Positions 26,707-34,996 of a stretch of DNA of 64,000 nucleotides are shown here, one piece after another. Positions within the stretch are counted from its first letter, which is position 1; each line of letters begins with the position of its first letter. Source of the DNA: Tunturiibacter gelidiferens (lineage in GTDB: Bacteria; Acidobacteriota; Terriglobia; Terriglobales; Acidobacteriaceae); assembly GCF_013410115.1 (NCBI RefSeq), contig NZ_JACCCV010000001.1, forward strand, positions 682,001 to 746,000, in the 5' to 3' direction. The translations under genes were made by a program, and so were the position numbers. Below the pieces are notes generated by a model. That model had not been told where the DNA came from. It worked only from the letters and a program-made list of their open reading frames with translations, and did not search any database.

Positions 26707-27711
26707 ATGCCGACTGACATCGTTGTAGACGCAATGGGTTCCGACAAGGCCCCCGAGCCAGAGGTTCGCGGGGCCGTACTTGCTGCGCGTCAGTTCGACG
26801 TGCGCGTTCATCTGGTTGGGCCGGAGGACAGGCTGCGGCCGATTCTGCGGCAGGCGTTGCGTGGGCAGCGTCTGCCGGTGTTTATTGTGCCCGCCAGCGA
26901 GTGGATCACGATGGACGACAAGGCCGCTCAAGCGGTCCGGTCCAAGCGCGATTCCACCATGCGGGTGGGCCTGAAGATGGTCCGCGAGGGACGTGCCGCG
27001 GGGTTCTTTACTGCGGGCAACACTGGCGCGGCGATGGCTACGGCGAAGATGGTTCTGGGGATGCTTTCCGGCGTCGACCGTCCAGCGCTGGCCCAGATTT
27101 TGCCAACCGTACATCGCATCCCTTCGCTGCTTCTGGATGTGGGCGCGAACGTGGACTGCGATCCCGACAACCTGGTCCAGTTTGCGGTCATGGGCCACAT
27201 GTACGCCAAGACGATCCTGAAGATCCATAACCCGCGCATCGGCCTTCTTTCGATCGGGGAAGAGGATCTGAAGGGCAACGCCCTGACTCGCGATACTCTG
27301 CCGCTGCTTCGTGCGCTGACCGGAATCAACTTCAAAGGTAATGTCGAAGGCCGTGATCTGTTCAACGGGCATAGCGATGTGGCGGTCTGCGACGGGTTTG
27401 TGGGTAACGTTGCGTTGAAGGCGATTGAAGGAACGGCGCAGCTGCTGAGCGCGTCGCTGCGCGAATCGTTGAAGTCTACCGTGACCTCGCAGGTGGGAGC
27501 ACTCCTCTCGCGAAAGGCCTTCGCCGAGTTCAAGAAGAGGCTGGACTACTCGGAGTACGGCGGCGCGGTGCTGCTGGGAGTGCGCGGGGTATGCATCGTT
27601 GGGCACGGATCGTCGAACGAGAAGGCGATCATGAACGGCGTTCGCGTGGCGGCAGAGTTTGCTCAGGCCGATGTGAACTCCGGTATTGAAGCTGCGCTGC
27701 GGTCCTCCTAG
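26707..27711 (+). CDS. plsX: Phosphate acyltransferase PlsX
   Basis: 334 residues; transfers acyl groups from acyl-ACP to phosphate, giving acyl phosphate for PlsY in the first step of phospholipid synthesis. Conserved blocks: DIVVDAMGSDKAPEPEVRGA at the start, GFFTAGNTGAAMATAKMVLG, LLLDVGANVDCDPDNLVQFA, GLLSIGEEDLKGN, NVEGRDLFNGHSDVAVCDGF and YGGAVLLGVRGVCIVGHGSS. All are intact. No good ribosome binding site precedes the ATG, but the gap to rpmF is only 33 bp. The stop is followed at once by copy A of the repeated intergenic element. Confidence 0.97.
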   Translation: MPTDIVVDAMGSDKAPEPEVRGAVLAARQFDVRVHLVGPEDRLRPILRQALRGQRLPVFIVPASEWITMDDKAAQAVRSKRDSTMRVGLKMVREGRAAGFFTAGNTGAAMATAKMVLGMLSGVDRPALAQILPTVHRIPSLLLDVGANVDCDPDNLVQFAVMGHMYAKTILKIHNPRIGLLSIGEEDLKGNALTRDTLPLLRALTGINFKGNVEGRDLFNGHSDVAVCDGFVGNVALKAIEGTAQLLSASLRESLKSTVTSQVGALLSRKAFAEFKKRLDYSEYGGAVLLGVRGVCIVGHGSSNEKAIMNGVRVAAEFAQADVNSGIEAALRSS

Positions 27712-27715
27712 TCTT

Positions 27716-27995
27716 GTACCCCCCGGGGGGTATTTGCGTGTAAGTTTATTATTTTCAGCGGTTTACATTTTTTGACAAATTGTAAATTCCTCATGCCAAA
27801 AGGGTTATTCGCAAATACTTCATACCAAAAGAGTTAGCGGTAAATTATTGATTGCAAATAGGAAGGCCCCGGCAGCTCCCGGGGCCTATTTATTTGCTCT
27901 GTAGTTATTATACCGGGCCGGCGATAACTGATACGCCACGCGATTGTTCAGTGTTGACGCGGGTTTTCGCGCGGAGGGGGCTTGACAAGAATTTT
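27716..27995 (+). repeat. Structured intergenic repeat element, copy A
   Basis: Begins five bases after the plsX stop with TACCCCCCGGGGGGTA, then GCGTGTAAGTTTATTATTTT, about three imperfect AT-rich units of 28-30 bases (27781-27865, for example GCAAATACTTCATACCAAAA), a strong hairpin (27865-27886, GGCCCCGG/CCGGGGCC), ATACGCCACGCGATT, a second stem closed by GGGTTTTCGCG, and GGGGGCTTGACAAGAATTTT. The order matches copies B and C. Confidence 0.88.
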
Positions 27996-28619
27996 GGGGC
28001 GGGTTGTCAGGGGTCGCCCAGAGAGGTCCATCTCATAGGCGTTATTCAGGCGAAACGGTGTTTACCGTCTGTCTGAGGCCTTACGGTTCGCACTCAGAGC
28101 TTCCATAGTCAAACCTCACTCTTCAATCGCTTTAGCCATAAAAGGGTGTACACTCCAAAAAACCATTTGAGACCGAACCGTTCCTCGGTTCGGTGACGCG
28201 GGCCATGAAGCTGCCTTGGCTGTCTACCCAGATCCCCTTGCGGATCTTCAGGGGATCGAACTGGTTTGTTAGCACCACGGCCAGGCTGGGAACCTCCGGC
28301 GGGCAGGTAGTTCGAATCGCTCCTCGGGCCAATCTTTTATCGATTCAAGCAGCAGGCGGCTTCTGGTTTCTGGATGTCTTGCTTTGCTTTGGAGTCCAAC
28401 GGCGGTTGTGAATCGATGGGTGAGGTGTGTCGACAGTATGGGATGTACGCAAGATGACGACTTATATCTGGCCGGTTATGCATCGGCCACGCTGAACGAA
28501 CTAAGAGAGCTTCTAACGCGCGCCGGCGCTGCAGCCGAAACGAATCGAAGCCGGATTTCACAATTGAGAGTAGTTGCACTTCGGGGCCGCTATTCCTTTC
28601 ATGATCCTAAGAGGTAGGC
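27996..28619. other. Gene-free stretch with several inverted repeats
   Basis: No convincing gene in these 620 bases. Visible structures: ACCGAACCG/CGGTTCGGT (28172-28194), which on the minus strand is followed by a T-rich tract like a terminator, and GATCCCCT/AGGGGATC (28230-28258 region). A minus-strand frame at 28132-28332 has coding-like codon choice (VLTNQFDPLKIRKGIWVDSQ) but starts at TTG, has no recognised relatives and runs through the hairpin, so it is left unassigned. The plus-strand frame 28384-28617 also lacks support. Confidence 0.5.
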
Positions 28620-30035
28620 ATGGTCTTTAATTCCCTGGTCTTTGTAGTTTTCTTTGCCATTGTTCTGCTCCTGCACGCGATGCCGTTTCCGTGGAGGGTG
28701 AAGAAGGTTAACCTACTGGTTGCCAGCTACATCTTCTATGCGGCCTGGAATCCGCCGTTCGTGATCCTGCTCTGGGTGTCGACGGTGGTGGACTGGTTTG
28801 CAGCGCGCGGACTTGCGCAGGCAGAGCAGCAATGGAAGCGTCGCGCGTGGATGCTGCTCTCGATCGTCGTAAGCCTGGGATTGCTCTGCTACTTCAAGTA
28901 CGGCCACTTTCTCGTCGAGAACTTCGCCCATCTGGTGTCGCTGGCGGGGTTCAAATACAGCCCTCCGCAATCGAGTATTGTCCTTCCCATCGGCATCTCG
29001 TTCTACACCTTCGCCACCATGTCCTATACGTTGGACATCTATCTTCGGCGCGCGGTGCCTGCACGCAACTTCCTCGACTACGCTCTCTTCGTCACGTTCT
29101 TTCCTCACCTCGTCGCGGGTCCGATCATGCGGCCAACCGAGTTGGTCCCGCAGTTTGAAGTTCCGCACAAGGCGACGCCGGATCAGTTGCGTTTTGGTTT
29201 GGCGCTAATGACGCTGGGGCTTTTTGAGAAGGCAGTGCTGGCTGACGGCTTTCTCGGTCCGGTGGTAGACCAGGTTTATAACGGTAGGGTCGTTCCGGGC
29301 TTTGTGGATGCCTGGGTGGGGACGCTGGCATTCAGCGGACAGATCTTCTGCGACTTTGCCGGCTACTCGATTACCGCGATCGGGGCGGCCCTCTGCCTGG
29401 GGTTCGCTCTCTCGGACAACTTCCGCTTCCCTTATGCGGCGATTGGTTTCACCGACTTCTGGCGCAGGTGGCACATCACGCTTTCGGCGTGGCTGCGCGA
29501 CTACCTTTATATTCCGCTCGGCGGCAATCGCCACGGAGACGCGCGGACGTACTTTTCGCTGTTGGCCACCATGCTCATTGGCGGACTTTGGCATGGTGCG
29601 AGCTGGACCTTTGTGGTGTGGGGAGGCTTGCACGGTCTCTATCTGTCGGTCGAAAGAGTGCTGCGCAAGCGGTTCTCCGGATATCGGCCGGGACCGGTCG
29701 CGTCTGCCGGGCTCGGGCTGCTGACCTTCGTTCTGGTAAACGTCGCATGGGTCTTCTTTCGGGCGAAGACTTTTCACCAGGCGATGGTGATCCTGCGCGG
29801 TATGTTCGGGAGAAATGCGCATGCCGAACCTGTACTGGCCGCGATTTACATCATCACCACGATGATGATTATCGGCGGCTTGTTGCTGGCTCACTCTTTT
29901 ATGCGCAACCAGACGCTCGAGGCGGCGATCGGGCGCGCACACCCCACGGCGCTGACAGCTCTGTGGACCATCATGGCCTTCGCAGTGGTAATTCAACACG
30001 GAGAGAGCAATGGCTTCATCTATTTCCAGTTCTAG
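28620..30035 (+). CDS. MBOAT family membrane O-acyltransferase (AlgI/DltB-like)
   Basis: 471 residues with about 11 membrane segments. The family signature includes WRRWHITLSAWLRDYLYIPL with the conserved acidic/arginine loop, and GGLWHGASWTFVVWGGLHG with the catalytic His325. Such proteins pass acyl groups, usually acetyl, across or at the membrane to exported polysaccharides or teichoic-acid-like polymers. AGAGGT precedes the ATG. The following gene overlaps its end by 26 bases and encodes a membrane-anchored SGNH-like protein, the usual partner, so the pair is probably an envelope polymer acylation unit. No alginate genes are near. Confidence 0.93.
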   Translation: MVFNSLVFVVFFAIVLLLHAMPFPWRVKKVNLLVASYIFYAAWNPPFVILLWVSTVVDWFAARGLAQAEQQWKRRAWMLLSIVVSLGLLCYFKYGHFLVENFAHLVSLAGFKYSPPQSSIVLPIGISFYTFATMSYTLDIYLRRAVPARNFLDYALFVTFFPHLVAGPIMRPTELVPQFEVPHKATPDQLRFGLALMTLGLFEKAVLADGFLGPVVDQVYNGRVVPGFVDAWVGTLAFSGQIFCDFAGYSITAIGAALCLGFALSDNFRFPYAAIGFTDFWRRWHITLSAWLRDYLYIPLGGNRHGDARTYFSLLATMLIGGLWHGASWTFVVWGGLHGLYLSVERVLRKRFSGYRPGPVASAGLGLLTFVLVNVAWVFFRAKTFHQAMVILRGMFGRNAHAEPVLAAIYIITTMMIIGGLLLAHSFMRNQTLEAAIGRAHPTALTALWTIMAFAVVIQHGESNGFIYFQF

Positions 30036-31212
30036 CGTCGTCCACGACATTGTTCGCGAGCCCCTTCCCTCCGGTCTGCGACTTACCGCAGCCGACCGTC
30101 CAGGTGTTGCGCAGCCGGTGCCGGAACGCGACATCCCTGACCAGCCGTGGCGCGCCATGTCGCTTGTCGTCCTGGTCCTCGTGATCCTGTTCACGTCCCT
30201 TTGGGAGTGGAAGATGCGCAGGCTTGAGCTCGTCCCGGGGGACTCGAGCGGCACTTATGATCGCTGGGCGGAACTGCGACGACAAGTGGATAAGCGCGAC
30301 GTGCCTGTTGCCATCATCAGTGATTCGCGTCTGCTGTACGACACCGACCTGGATCGCACTGTGCAGCTTACCGGAGTTCGTCCGCTGCAGCTGGGCATTG
30401 CAGGCGGGAGTGCGCTACCCATTCTGGAAGACATTGCTGACGACCCGCACTTCAAGGGGCTGGCCATCGTGGGAATGGCCGAAAGCGTGTATTTTGATAC
30501 CGTATATTCGGTTACGCGGCCGAAGAAGGCGCTTGCGTTGAGCCGTTGGGAGTCTCCGTCCAATCGCGCATCTTTCGTGATCCAGCGCGTGATCTCACCT
30601 CGCCTGGCGATGCTCGACGACAGCTATCAACTCAGCACGCTTATCTTTCAACTCGATCCTGATTGGAGGCGTGGAGTGAAGGGGCCTTACCACGATGTCT
30701 GGAAGGTAGGGGAGATGGGTGCGGGAGGGCAAGCCTGGATCTGGCGCCGACTCGAACACGATCGAAGACTCAGTGACCACGCGCGAACCGTCTGGCATGA
30801 GCACTTTCAGCCATTCCCGATTAAAGACGAGAACGTCCAGGTGATTCTGGAAAGAACAAAGATCGCTGTCGACAAGATTCGTGCTCGCGGTGGCGATGTC
30901 GTCTTCGTGCGGTCTCCTTCGGCGCCAGATCTGCGTGTGGTCGAAGACAAGCACATACCTCGAGCCAGGGGATGGGATCCGCTGCTCGCCTACACGCATA
31001 CGAACGGCATCCACATTGACGACCTTCCCACGGTGCAGAACCTGACGCTGCCGGAGAGCTCTCATCTCAGTCATGCCTGCGCAACGGTCTTCACCGACGC
31101 TTACATACGTGTGCTGGCTCAGCAGACATCGTTGCTGCATTTGAAATCGGATCTGCCGCCAACGCTCTCTACCCGCGATTGCGTTCCATCGGCGGTGGCC
31201 AGCACAGATTAG
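30010..31212 (+). CDS. Membrane-anchored SGNH-like partner of the MBOAT acyltransferase
   Basis: 400 residues; one membrane segment (AMSLVVLVLVILFTSLWEW, about residues 49-67) anchors a periplasmic domain. The start of the domain, VPVAIISDSRLLYDTDLD, has Asp-Ser where SGNH enzymes have the nucleophile block, and SSHLSHACATVFTDAYIRVL near the end may supply the histidine; similarity to AlgJ/AlgX or DltD-like partners is in plan, not in strong sequence identity. The start lies inside the MBOAT gene (26 bp overlap, GGAGAG upstream), which implies translational coupling and a shared pathway. The stop overlaps the convergent thiE-like gene by four bases. Confidence 0.75.
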   Translation: MASSISSSSVVHDIVREPLPSGLRLTAADRPGVAQPVPERDIPDQPWRAMSLVVLVLVILFTSLWEWKMRRLELVPGDSSGTYDRWAELRRQVDKRDVPVAIISDSRLLYDTDLDRTVQLTGVRPLQLGIAGGSALPILEDIADDPHFKGLAIVGMAESVYFDTVYSVTRPKKALALSRWESPSNRASFVIQRVISPRLAMLDDSYQLSTLIFQLDPDWRRGVKGPYHDVWKVGEMGAGGQAWIWRRLEHDRRLSDHARTVWHEHFQPFPIKDENVQVILERTKIAVDKIRARGGDVVFVRSPSAPDLRVVEDKHIPRARGWDPLLAYTHTNGIHIDDLPTVQNLTLPESSHLSHACATVFTDAYIRVLAQQTSLLHLKSDLPPTLSTRDCVPSAVASTD

Positions 31213-31820
31213 GGATTGTGGAAGAGGCGGATTCCTGCGACTCCTGCGGCGCCCGCTTCGAGGCAGGAGGATGCGTTCTGGAGGGTGACTCCGCCGAGCG
31301 CGTAAACCGGGATAGGAGCGGCGGCGGTACAGGCGGCGCGGAGTTGGTCGAGACCCTGGCCGGGCAGTATTTGTCCGTCCGCGAGGGGTTTTTCGAAGAC
31401 GGGGGCATAGAGGATTGCATCGACCTGGTCGTGGCGGGCGCGGTGGATGTCGGCGAGGGTGTGGCAGGAGACCGTTATCAGGGGTTTTGGGGCGTGGGCA
31501 GAGTGGAAGAGGTCGCGGATTTGAGCAGGGGAGAGTTCGTCGGGTGAGGCGGAGAGATGGACGCCGTGAGCGCCGGTAGCGAGGGCGACGTCGGGGCGGG
31601 AGTTTATGAGCAGACGCGTCGGGCTGGCGGCCAAGGCTATTTTTTCTAGCAGGTTACGGGTGAGGGTCGCGAGCGTGGCCGCGGGAAGGTCTTTTTCTCT
31701 TAGCTGGAGGAGGTCGATGCCGTCGGCGATCCATCTTGCGGCCTCGCGGAGGAGGGCGGCTTGTTTTTGCTGCTCGTCGCCAGGGTAGAGCGCGCGGCTG
31801 GTGATGGCGTAGCGAAGCAT
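31209..31820 (-). CDS. Thiamine phosphate synthase / TenI family
   Basis: 203 residues of the ThiE TIM barrel. Visible motifs: LLQLREKDLP (pyrimidine/diphosphate contact), LLINSRPDVALATGAHGVHL, TVSCHTLADIHRA, YAPVFEKP and PVYALGGVTLQNASSCLEAG. ThiE joins hydroxymethylpyrimidine diphosphate with thiazole phosphate; TenI-type relatives aromatise the thiazole. The lack of other thi genes nearby leaves both possible. The ATG at 31820 has no ribosome binding site; a TTG at 31844 lies behind AAGGGG but at short spacing. It overlaps the end of the convergent gene at 30010 by four bases. Confidence 0.85.
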   Translation of the reverse strand: MLRYAITSRALYPGDEQQKQAALLREAARWIADGIDLLQLREKDLPAATLATLTRNLLEKIALAASPTRLLINSRPDVALATGAHGVHLSASPDELSPAQIRDLFHSAHAPKPLITVSCHTLADIHRARHDQVDAILYAPVFEKPLADGQILPGQGLDQLRAACTAAAPIPVYALGGVTLQNASSCLEAGAAGVAGIRLFHNP

Positions 31821-31844
31821 GGTGAAATCAGTGTATGGTGCCAA

Positions 31845-32009
31845 GGTCCCCTTAGTGGAGTCTGTGATGTTGGTGTGGTAGCTTCAAGGCAGTAAGGCGA
31901 ACGCGCACACAGTCAAAGAAACTGGCCCCTCACGATCGCCACGCAGGGGCCGATAACGGGACAAGACCCGCCGAGACGTTGGAGTGGATGTCCATGAGTA
32001 TCTGCCAAT
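31845..32009 (+). promoter_or_regulatory. sthA leader with hairpin and a seven-codon leader frame
   Basis: GGCCCCT (31924-31930) pairs with AGGGGCC (31945-31951). A mini reading frame, ATG at 31994 behind GGAGTGGATG, encodes MSICQYE and stops at 32015-32017, inside the sthA start region. sthA itself has no ribosome binding site, so its translation could depend on this frame. Confidence 0.45.
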
Positions 32010-33410
32010 ATGAGTAGTAGTGTTTACGATCTGATTGTCATCGGGTCCGGGCCGGCCGGGCAGCGCGCTGCAATTTACGCTTCCAAGCTGGGTAAGAAGG
32101 TTGCACTGGTGGAGATGCGCGAGGTTGTTGGCGGAGCCTGCATCAGCACCGGAACCATTCCTTCAAAGACTATGCGCGAGGCGGTTCTTCACCTCTCCGG
32201 ATATAACTACAAGTCCATCTACGGGATGAACTACCGGGTGAAGGAACGGATCACGATGGCGGACCTGGCGTTTCGGGTGCAGCACGTGATCAAGACCGAG
32301 ATCGACGTGACCGAGGCGCAGCTTTCGCGGAACAACATCGAGATGCTGGTTGGGGTGGCGAGCTTTGAAGACGCGACGCATGTGAAGGTGACAAACTCGC
32401 GTGGCTCGACCGTGTATGAGGCGAACAACATCCTGATCGGAACCGGGACCAAGCCGGCGTCTTCGCCGAAGGTGCCGATTAACGGGCGCAGCATCATCAA
32501 CTCGGACCTGGTGCTGGAGCTGGTGAACCTGCCGAAGACGATGATTATCGTGGGCGGCGGCGTCATCGGAGTGGAGTACACCTGTATGTTCTCAGCCCTC
32601 GGAGTGCGGGTGACGCTGATTGAGCGGAGGCCGCGGCTGCTGGAGTTTGCCGACCAGGAGATTATCGAGGCGCTGAGCTACCATCTGCGGGACTCGCGGG
32701 TGACGATGCGGCTGAACGAAGAGGTCGAGTCGGTGGAGGAGATGCCGGACGGGACCGTCGTGGCGAATCTCGAGAGCAAGAAGAAGGTTCAGGGCGATGC
32801 GTTGCTGTATGCGGTAGGTCGTCAGGGCAATGTGGATGAGTTGAACCTGGCCGCTGTGGGGATCGAGTCCGATTCGCGCGGGCGCATCCCGGTGGATAAA
32901 GACTTCAGGACGAAGGTGCCGACGATCTTTGCGGTGGGCGATGTGATTGGATTTCCTTCTCTGGCTTCGGTTTCGATGGAGCAGGGTCGCGTGGCGGCAG
33001 CACGGGCGTTTGGAGACGAAAAGATCCTGTCGAATCCGGGACTTTATCCGTATGGGATTTATACGATTCCGGAGATCAGCTTTATCGGCAAGACGGAAGA
33101 GCAGCTGACGGAGGAGGATGTGCCGTATGAGGTTGGCGTGGCCTACTACCGCGAGATTGCGCGCGGTCAGATTCGCGGCGATACGACTGGCCGGCTCAAG
33201 ATCATCTTTCACCGGATGACGCACGCGATCCTCGGAGTTCACATCATCGGCGAGGGTGCCAGTGAGCTGCTGCACATCGGGCAGGCCGTAATGGCACTGG
33301 GCGGAACGCTGGATTATTTCGTGGATACTGTCTTCAACTATCCAACTCTCGCAGAATGTTATAAAGTTGCGGCTTTCAACGGGTTGAACCGCGTCAGCAA
33401 ATTTGAGTAG
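32010..33410 (+). CDS. sthA: Si-specific NAD(P)+ transhydrogenase (soluble, FAD)
   Basis: 466-residue flavoprotein of the pyridine nucleotide-disulfide oxidoreductase family; moves reducing equivalents between NADPH and NAD+. FAD-binding GSGPAGQRAAIYASKLGKKV at the start, NAD(P)-binding IIVGGGVIGVEYTCMFSALG in the middle, second FAD motif TIFAVGDVIGFPSLASVSM, and the dimerisation domain at the end. The redox disulfide of lipoamide dehydrogenases is absent: GGACISTGTIPSK has one cysteine (Cys44), as in SthA. The start at ATG 32010 is fixed by an in-frame stop just upstream; there is no ribosome binding site, but an overlapping leader frame precedes it. Confidence 0.93.
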   Translation: MSSSVYDLIVIGSGPAGQRAAIYASKLGKKVALVEMREVVGGACISTGTIPSKTMREAVLHLSGYNYKSIYGMNYRVKERITMADLAFRVQHVIKTEIDVTEAQLSRNNIEMLVGVASFEDATHVKVTNSRGSTVYEANNILIGTGTKPASSPKVPINGRSIINSDLVLELVNLPKTMIIVGGGVIGVEYTCMFSALGVRVTLIERRPRLLEFADQEIIEALSYHLRDSRVTMRLNEEVESVEEMPDGTVVANLESKKKVQGDALLYAVGRQGNVDELNLAAVGIESDSRGRIPVDKDFRTKVPTIFAVGDVIGFPSLASVSMEQGRVAAARAFGDEKILSNPGLYPYGIYTIPEISFIGKTEEQLTEEDVPYEVGVAYYREIARGQIRGDTTGRLKIIFHRMTHAILGVHIIGEGASELLHIGQAVMALGGTLDYFVDTVFNYPTLAECYKVAAFNGLNRVSKFE

Positions 33411-33444
33411 AAACGCGGCACCCGAGGACGAGGCGGACAGGGTA

Positions 33445-34341
33445 ATGGCAAAGACAATTGGGGTAATTTTATCGGAGCGTATTTCGGCCGGTTTGGTCGT
33501 GGATCACAAGCTGGTGGGGCCGGTACGACGTTTTCCTGAAGATCACGACGACGAAGACGCGCTGGTGGAGCAGCACACCGAAGCGCTGGTGGAGACGATC
33601 GCAAGTCAGGTGCTCCTGGCAGCAGATGGCGCGAAGGACATCACGGCAGTCGGCGTGGCTTTGCCCGGGTTGGTGAAGGATGGCGTGGTCGCAGAGGCGC
33701 CGAACCTGCCGCAGTTGAAGGGCGCGAAGATCCAGGAGCTGCTGATTGGGCAGTTGCGCAGTCACGGGCTCGATGTCACGGTCACAGCGGTGAATGATGC
33801 CGATGGAATGGCTGCGGGCCTGGCTTCAATGCACGGCAAGCTGGACAGCATGATCCGCGTCTGGACCCTGGGCGTGGGAATCGGCTATGGGCGGTATCCC
33901 TTTGCGCCGGGTGCGTGGGAGGGCGGCCACACGGTGGTGACGCTCGACGAGAAAGAGCGCTTCTGCGGATGCGGCGGGCGCGGACATATGGAAGGGATCA
34001 TGGGGCATCGTGCGATGCGTCTGCGATTCCTCGACATGGAACCGGAAGAGGTCTTCGAGGCAGCGAAACAGGGCGATGCGCGCTGCGTGGAGTTCAAACG
34101 GCTTTGGCATAAGGCTTTGGCAGCGGCGTCGGCGACCACGATTCATATGGCAGGGCCTGGGAAGATCTTCATCGCGGGATTCAACACGCGCTTTCTCGAC
34201 ATGTCCATGCTGAAGGATTATCTGCAGCAGATGGTGAAGATGAGTCCGCTGCAGGGGTACTCGCTGGAAATCGTCGACGATACGCCCGAGGTGCGGGTCA
34301 TCGGCGCTGCTGTCTCGGCCGAGCTTGCCGCCACTCGGTGA
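33445..34341 (+). CDS. ROK family sugar kinase (glucokinase-like)
   Basis: 298 residues from the ATG at 33445; a TTG at 33403 would overlap sthA and adds a non-conserved tail. The family features are IGVILSERISAGLVVD, the sugar-site VNDADGMAAGLASMHGKL, GVGIGYGRYPFAPGAWEGGH and the zinc-type motif CGCGGRGHMEGIMG with Cys174, Cys176 and His181. The first ATP motif (DxGGT in classical ROK kinases) is altered to VILSERIS, so phosphoryl transfer should be tested, not assumed. It lies 34 bp after sthA on the same strand, probably in one transcript; glucose 6-phosphate formation would feed NADPH production that SthA balances. Confidence 0.82.
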   Translation: MAKTIGVILSERISAGLVVDHKLVGPVRRFPEDHDDEDALVEQHTEALVETIASQVLLAADGAKDITAVGVALPGLVKDGVVAEAPNLPQLKGAKIQELLIGQLRSHGLDVTVTAVNDADGMAAGLASMHGKLDSMIRVWTLGVGIGYGRYPFAPGAWEGGHTVVTLDEKERFCGCGGRGHMEGIMGHRAMRLRFLDMEPEEVFEAAKQGDARCVEFKRLWHKALAAASATTIHMAGPGKIFIAGFNTRFLDMSMLKDYLQQMVKMSPLQGYSLEIVDDTPEVRVIGAAVSAELAATR

Positions 34342-34354
34342 GAGGTATTGAACT

Positions 34355-34993
34355 TTGGTTCGGATTTCTTACGTGAAATGCGGTCTATTCTCTGTAATGG
34401 TTGTGTGGCTGTCACTGTTGGTTTGCGGCACAACAGCCGCTCAGGAGACTGATCTCGATCCAAACCGAATTTTCACCACAGATTTGCATTGGGATAGAGT
34501 CGTTGGCGCACCTCGAAGTGAAACGCTTCGACAGGCAGATGGGACGCTGATGATTCTTTACCGTGAGGGACTGTACGCTGAGGTCACAGCGTCTTTTACC
34601 AAGAATGGAAATAAGGTTCCGATTGATCTGAACTTGAATCAGGCATTTGTTGTTCATCTCGGGACCTGGAGCCGGACAGAGGACGATACCCTAATCCACA
34701 TCCAGAGCCGTGAGGTGATGCGCTACAAGATCACTCAAAACGAGGTTTGCCGAACAGCGGAAAACGGCACAGCCTGCTCCCCGACACCTGAGCTGACACT
34801 GCCAGGGCCAGTGCTGAGGAACACATGTCGGCTAGAACGCCCATCTTCGACTCATATTGCCGACGCAATCGTCTGCACGGGTCTCACCGTGTTTCATTCG
34901 CACAGGGCTATGGATCTGGCCGAGTTTCCTTCAATAGTGCGTGGACTTGTCCAAAAGCAGAAAAGCGAAACAAAACCAGCGATCAAGCAGTAG
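34355..34993 (+). CDS. Exported protein of unknown function
   Basis: 212 residues with a signal peptide (CGLFSVMVVWLSLLVCGTTA). The TTG at 34355 is preferred because GAGAGG stands nine bases upstream; a GTG at 34373 is the alternative. The mature part has DLHWDRVVGAPRSETLRQAD, YAEVTASFTKNGNKVPIDLN and a pair of cysteines (VCRTAENGTACSP) followed by two further cysteines, which could form disulfides. I recognise no family. It begins 13 bp after the ROK gene and may be in the same transcript; it converges on mutM. Confidence 0.65.
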   Translation: MVRISYVKCGLFSVMVVWLSLLVCGTTAAQETDLDPNRIFTTDLHWDRVVGAPRSETLRQADGTLMILYREGLYAEVTASFTKNGNKVPIDLNLNQAFVVHLGTWSRTEDDTLIHIQSREVMRYKITQNEVCRTAENGTACSPTPELTLPGPVLRNTCRLERPSSTHIADAIVCTGLTVFHSHRAMDLAEFPSIVRGLVQKQKSETKPAIKQ

Positions 34994-34996
34994 TCG

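Noticed and set aside
27982..27987. TTGACA at the end of repeat copy A as a promoter of the MBOAT gene
   Set aside because: No -10 box at proper distance and 630 bp to the next gene.
28300..28334. A tRNA-like 3' end (AGTTCGAATCGCTCC, then CGGGCCA) on the plus strand
   Set aside because: The T-stem bases do not pair and no matching 5' acceptor strand or anticodon arm lies upstream.
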